NCBI GenBank assembly: GCA_017883355.1
Contig: JADGNS010000333.1
Location: forward strand, 1 to 6,101
From: Candidatus Solibacter sp.
GTDB taxonomy: Bacteria > Acidobacteriota > Terriglobia > Bryobacterales > Bryobacteraceae
DNA length: 6,101 bases
Direction of reading: 5' to 3'
Shown: positions 5,343-6,101 of the stretch, in pieces
Position numbering within the stretch: position 1 is the stretch's first letter
Layout: every line of letters begins with the position of its first letter
Notes under the pieces: model-generated
Databases searched by the model: none
The model's input: the letters and a program-made list of their open reading frames with translations, nothing else
Told to the model about the DNA's origin: nothing
Translations under genes and position numbers: made by a program

Positions 5343-5884
5343 GCGGCGCTCTCATCCCCGGCATCGAGCGCATCCTCTTCACCGAGGAGCAGATCGATGC
5401 CCGCATCCGCGAAGTCGCCGCGGAGATTTCCCAACGCTACGCCGGCCGCACCCTCACCCTGATCGGCGTGCTGAAGGGCTCGGTATTTTTCCTCACCGCG
5501 CTGGCGCGCCACATCGAAGTTCCCGTCAAAATCGATTTCCTGGGGATCTCCAGCTTCTCCAACAAGAGCGGCTCCCCCGGCGTGGTGCGCATCGCCAAAG
5601 ATCTCGACGAGAGCATCGAGGGCGAGGACGTACTACTGGTCGAGGACATTGTCGATACCGGCTTCACCCTGCGCTACCTGCTGCAAACTCTCGCCGGCCG
5701 GACGCCGAATTCGCTTTCGGTCTGCACCTTCCTGGACCGCAACTCGCGCCGCATCGTGCAGGTCCCGGTGGACTTTCGCTGCTTCGAAATCCCCGACCGC
5801 TTCGTAGTGGGCTTCGGCCTCGATTCCAACCAGCTCTACCGCAATCTGGGCTACGTCGCCGTCATGAAGCACGAAAAGACCTGA
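5339..5884 (+). CDS. hpt: Hypoxanthine phosphoribosyltransferase (purine salvage)
   Basis: This cytoplasmic enzyme (181 aa, normal length) makes IMP or GMP from hypoxanthine or guanine and PRPP. The PPi loop is LKGS (45-48), the flexible-loop region is around IDFLGISSFSNKSG, and the PRPP-binding signature is VLLVEDIVDTGFTL (98-111) with the catalytic Asp at 106. The purine-binding C-terminal part is FEIPDRFVVGFGLD (149-162) followed by LYRNLGYVAVM. Phe155 corresponds to the residue that stacks on the base. The lysine that contacts the purine O6 in the human enzyme (K165) appears as Arg134 in LDRNSRR, a conservative change. The ATG overlaps the stop of the kinase/nuclease gene as ATGA and lacks its own Shine-Dalgarno, so translation is probably coupled. 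The usual bacterial neighbours tilS and ftsH are not seen within the window. Confidence 0.95.
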   Translation: MSGALIPGIERILFTEEQIDARIREVAAEISQRYAGRTLTLIGVLKGSVFFLTALARHIEVPVKIDFLGISSFSNKSGSPGVVRIAKDLDESIEGEDVLLVEDIVDTGFTLRYLLQTLAGRTPNSLSVCTFLDRNSRRIVQVPVDFRCFEIPDRFVVGFGLDSNQLYRNLGYVAVMKHEKT

Positions 5885-5961
5885 GGCCGGCCTGCCACTG
5901 TGCAGCCTTGTATCCATATACCTCGACGGCGCGCTTCCAATTCTGAGAAACTGGCTCGCAT

Positions 5962-6101
5962 ATGATCTTACGTCTCTGGTTGCTGGAAGCGGCCGCCGCC
6001 GTGGCTTGTCTTGCCGCGCCGGCGGTGACGAAAGTGGAGCCCCCCAACTGGTGGGTCCGTCATACCCGGAACCCGGTCCAGGTCCTGCTGACCGGCACCG
6101 A
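5962..6101 (+). CDS. N-terminus of an exported glycosidase, probably GH13 cyclomaltodextrinase-like (partial)
   Basis: Forty-six codons are visible before the window ends. The start ATG is fixed from upstream by an in-frame TGA at 5944-5946, so no earlier start exists; there is no clear Shine-Dalgarno. Residues 1-21 (MILRLWLLEAAAAVACLAAPA) look like a short signal peptide with likely cleavage after APA. The following VTKVEPPNWWVRHTRNPVQV and LLTGT match the opening of the cyclomaltodextrinase N-terminal domain, whose usual form is VEPPxWWVGMKNPxLQLLxxG. That domain precedes a GH13 alpha-amylase catalytic barrel that cleaves alpha-1,4 glucans or cyclodextrins. Here the usual WWVGM is WWVRH. 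The catalytic domain is outside the window, so the enzyme call rests on this motif alone. The gene follows hpt after 77 bp and is probably an independent unit. Confidence 0.65.
   Translation, partial: MILRLWLLEAAAAVACLAAPAVTKVEPPNWWVRHTRNPVQVLLTGT

Noticed and set aside
5885..5961. Possible terminator or promoter between hpt and the glycosidase gene (GGCCGGCC palindrome, TATGAT over the start codon)
   Set aside because: The palindrome is short with no T-tract. The TATGAT overlaps the start codon and lacks a properly spaced -35. Nothing here is strong enough to annotate.

Overview
The window is about 6.1 kb of GC-rich, densely coding DNA with every gene on the + strand. Several traits point to a Gram-negative soil-type bacterium, most likely an acidobacterium of the Solibacter/Bryobacter kind. 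These are a TonB-dependent outer-membrane receptor carrying an N-terminal carboxypeptidase-regulatory-like domain, a DUF6580 membrane protein, a bacterial DUF71 protein, and a secreted glycosidase whose start resembles a cyclomaltodextrinase N-domain. The taxonomic call is inference from gene content and composition; no marker gene is present.

Region 1 (1-4262) reads as a compact corrinoid (vitamin B12) uptake and salvage cluster. It holds a 725-aa TonB-dependent receptor, a PduO-type ATP:cob(I)alamin adenosyltransferase, a small polytopic DUF6580 protein that resembles an ECF-type S component, and a DUF71/COG2102 ATP-pyrophosphatase-like protein. Bacterial DUF71 has been linked to B12 salvage by published comparative genomics. 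No BtuFCD-type ABC transporter is present, so the DUF6580 protein is the obvious inner-membrane import candidate. A 44-nt-arm inverted repeat of CGCAGAG-rich units sits between the receptor and the adenosyltransferase and reaches into the latter's ribosome-binding site. The receptor's own ribosome-binding site lies in a small hairpin at the window edge that could be the end of a cobalamin riboswitch.

Region 2 (4263-4388) is a 126-bp gap. It holds two adjacent GC-rich hairpins, a near-copy of the 3' end of the DUF71 gene, and a plausible sigma70-type promoter very close to the next start codon.

Region 3 (4389-5884) is a two-gene unit overlapping by ATGA. The first gene encodes a cytidylate-kinase-like domain fused to a PD-(D/E)XK nuclease-like domain. 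The second encodes a hypoxanthine phosphoribosyltransferase. The pairing suggests a nucleotide-related role, but the function of the fusion is unknown.

Region 4 (5885-6101) is a 77-bp gap with no convincing signal, followed by the first 46 codons of an exported protein. It is probably a GH13 alpha-amylase/cyclomaltodextrinase-type enzyme cut by the window end.
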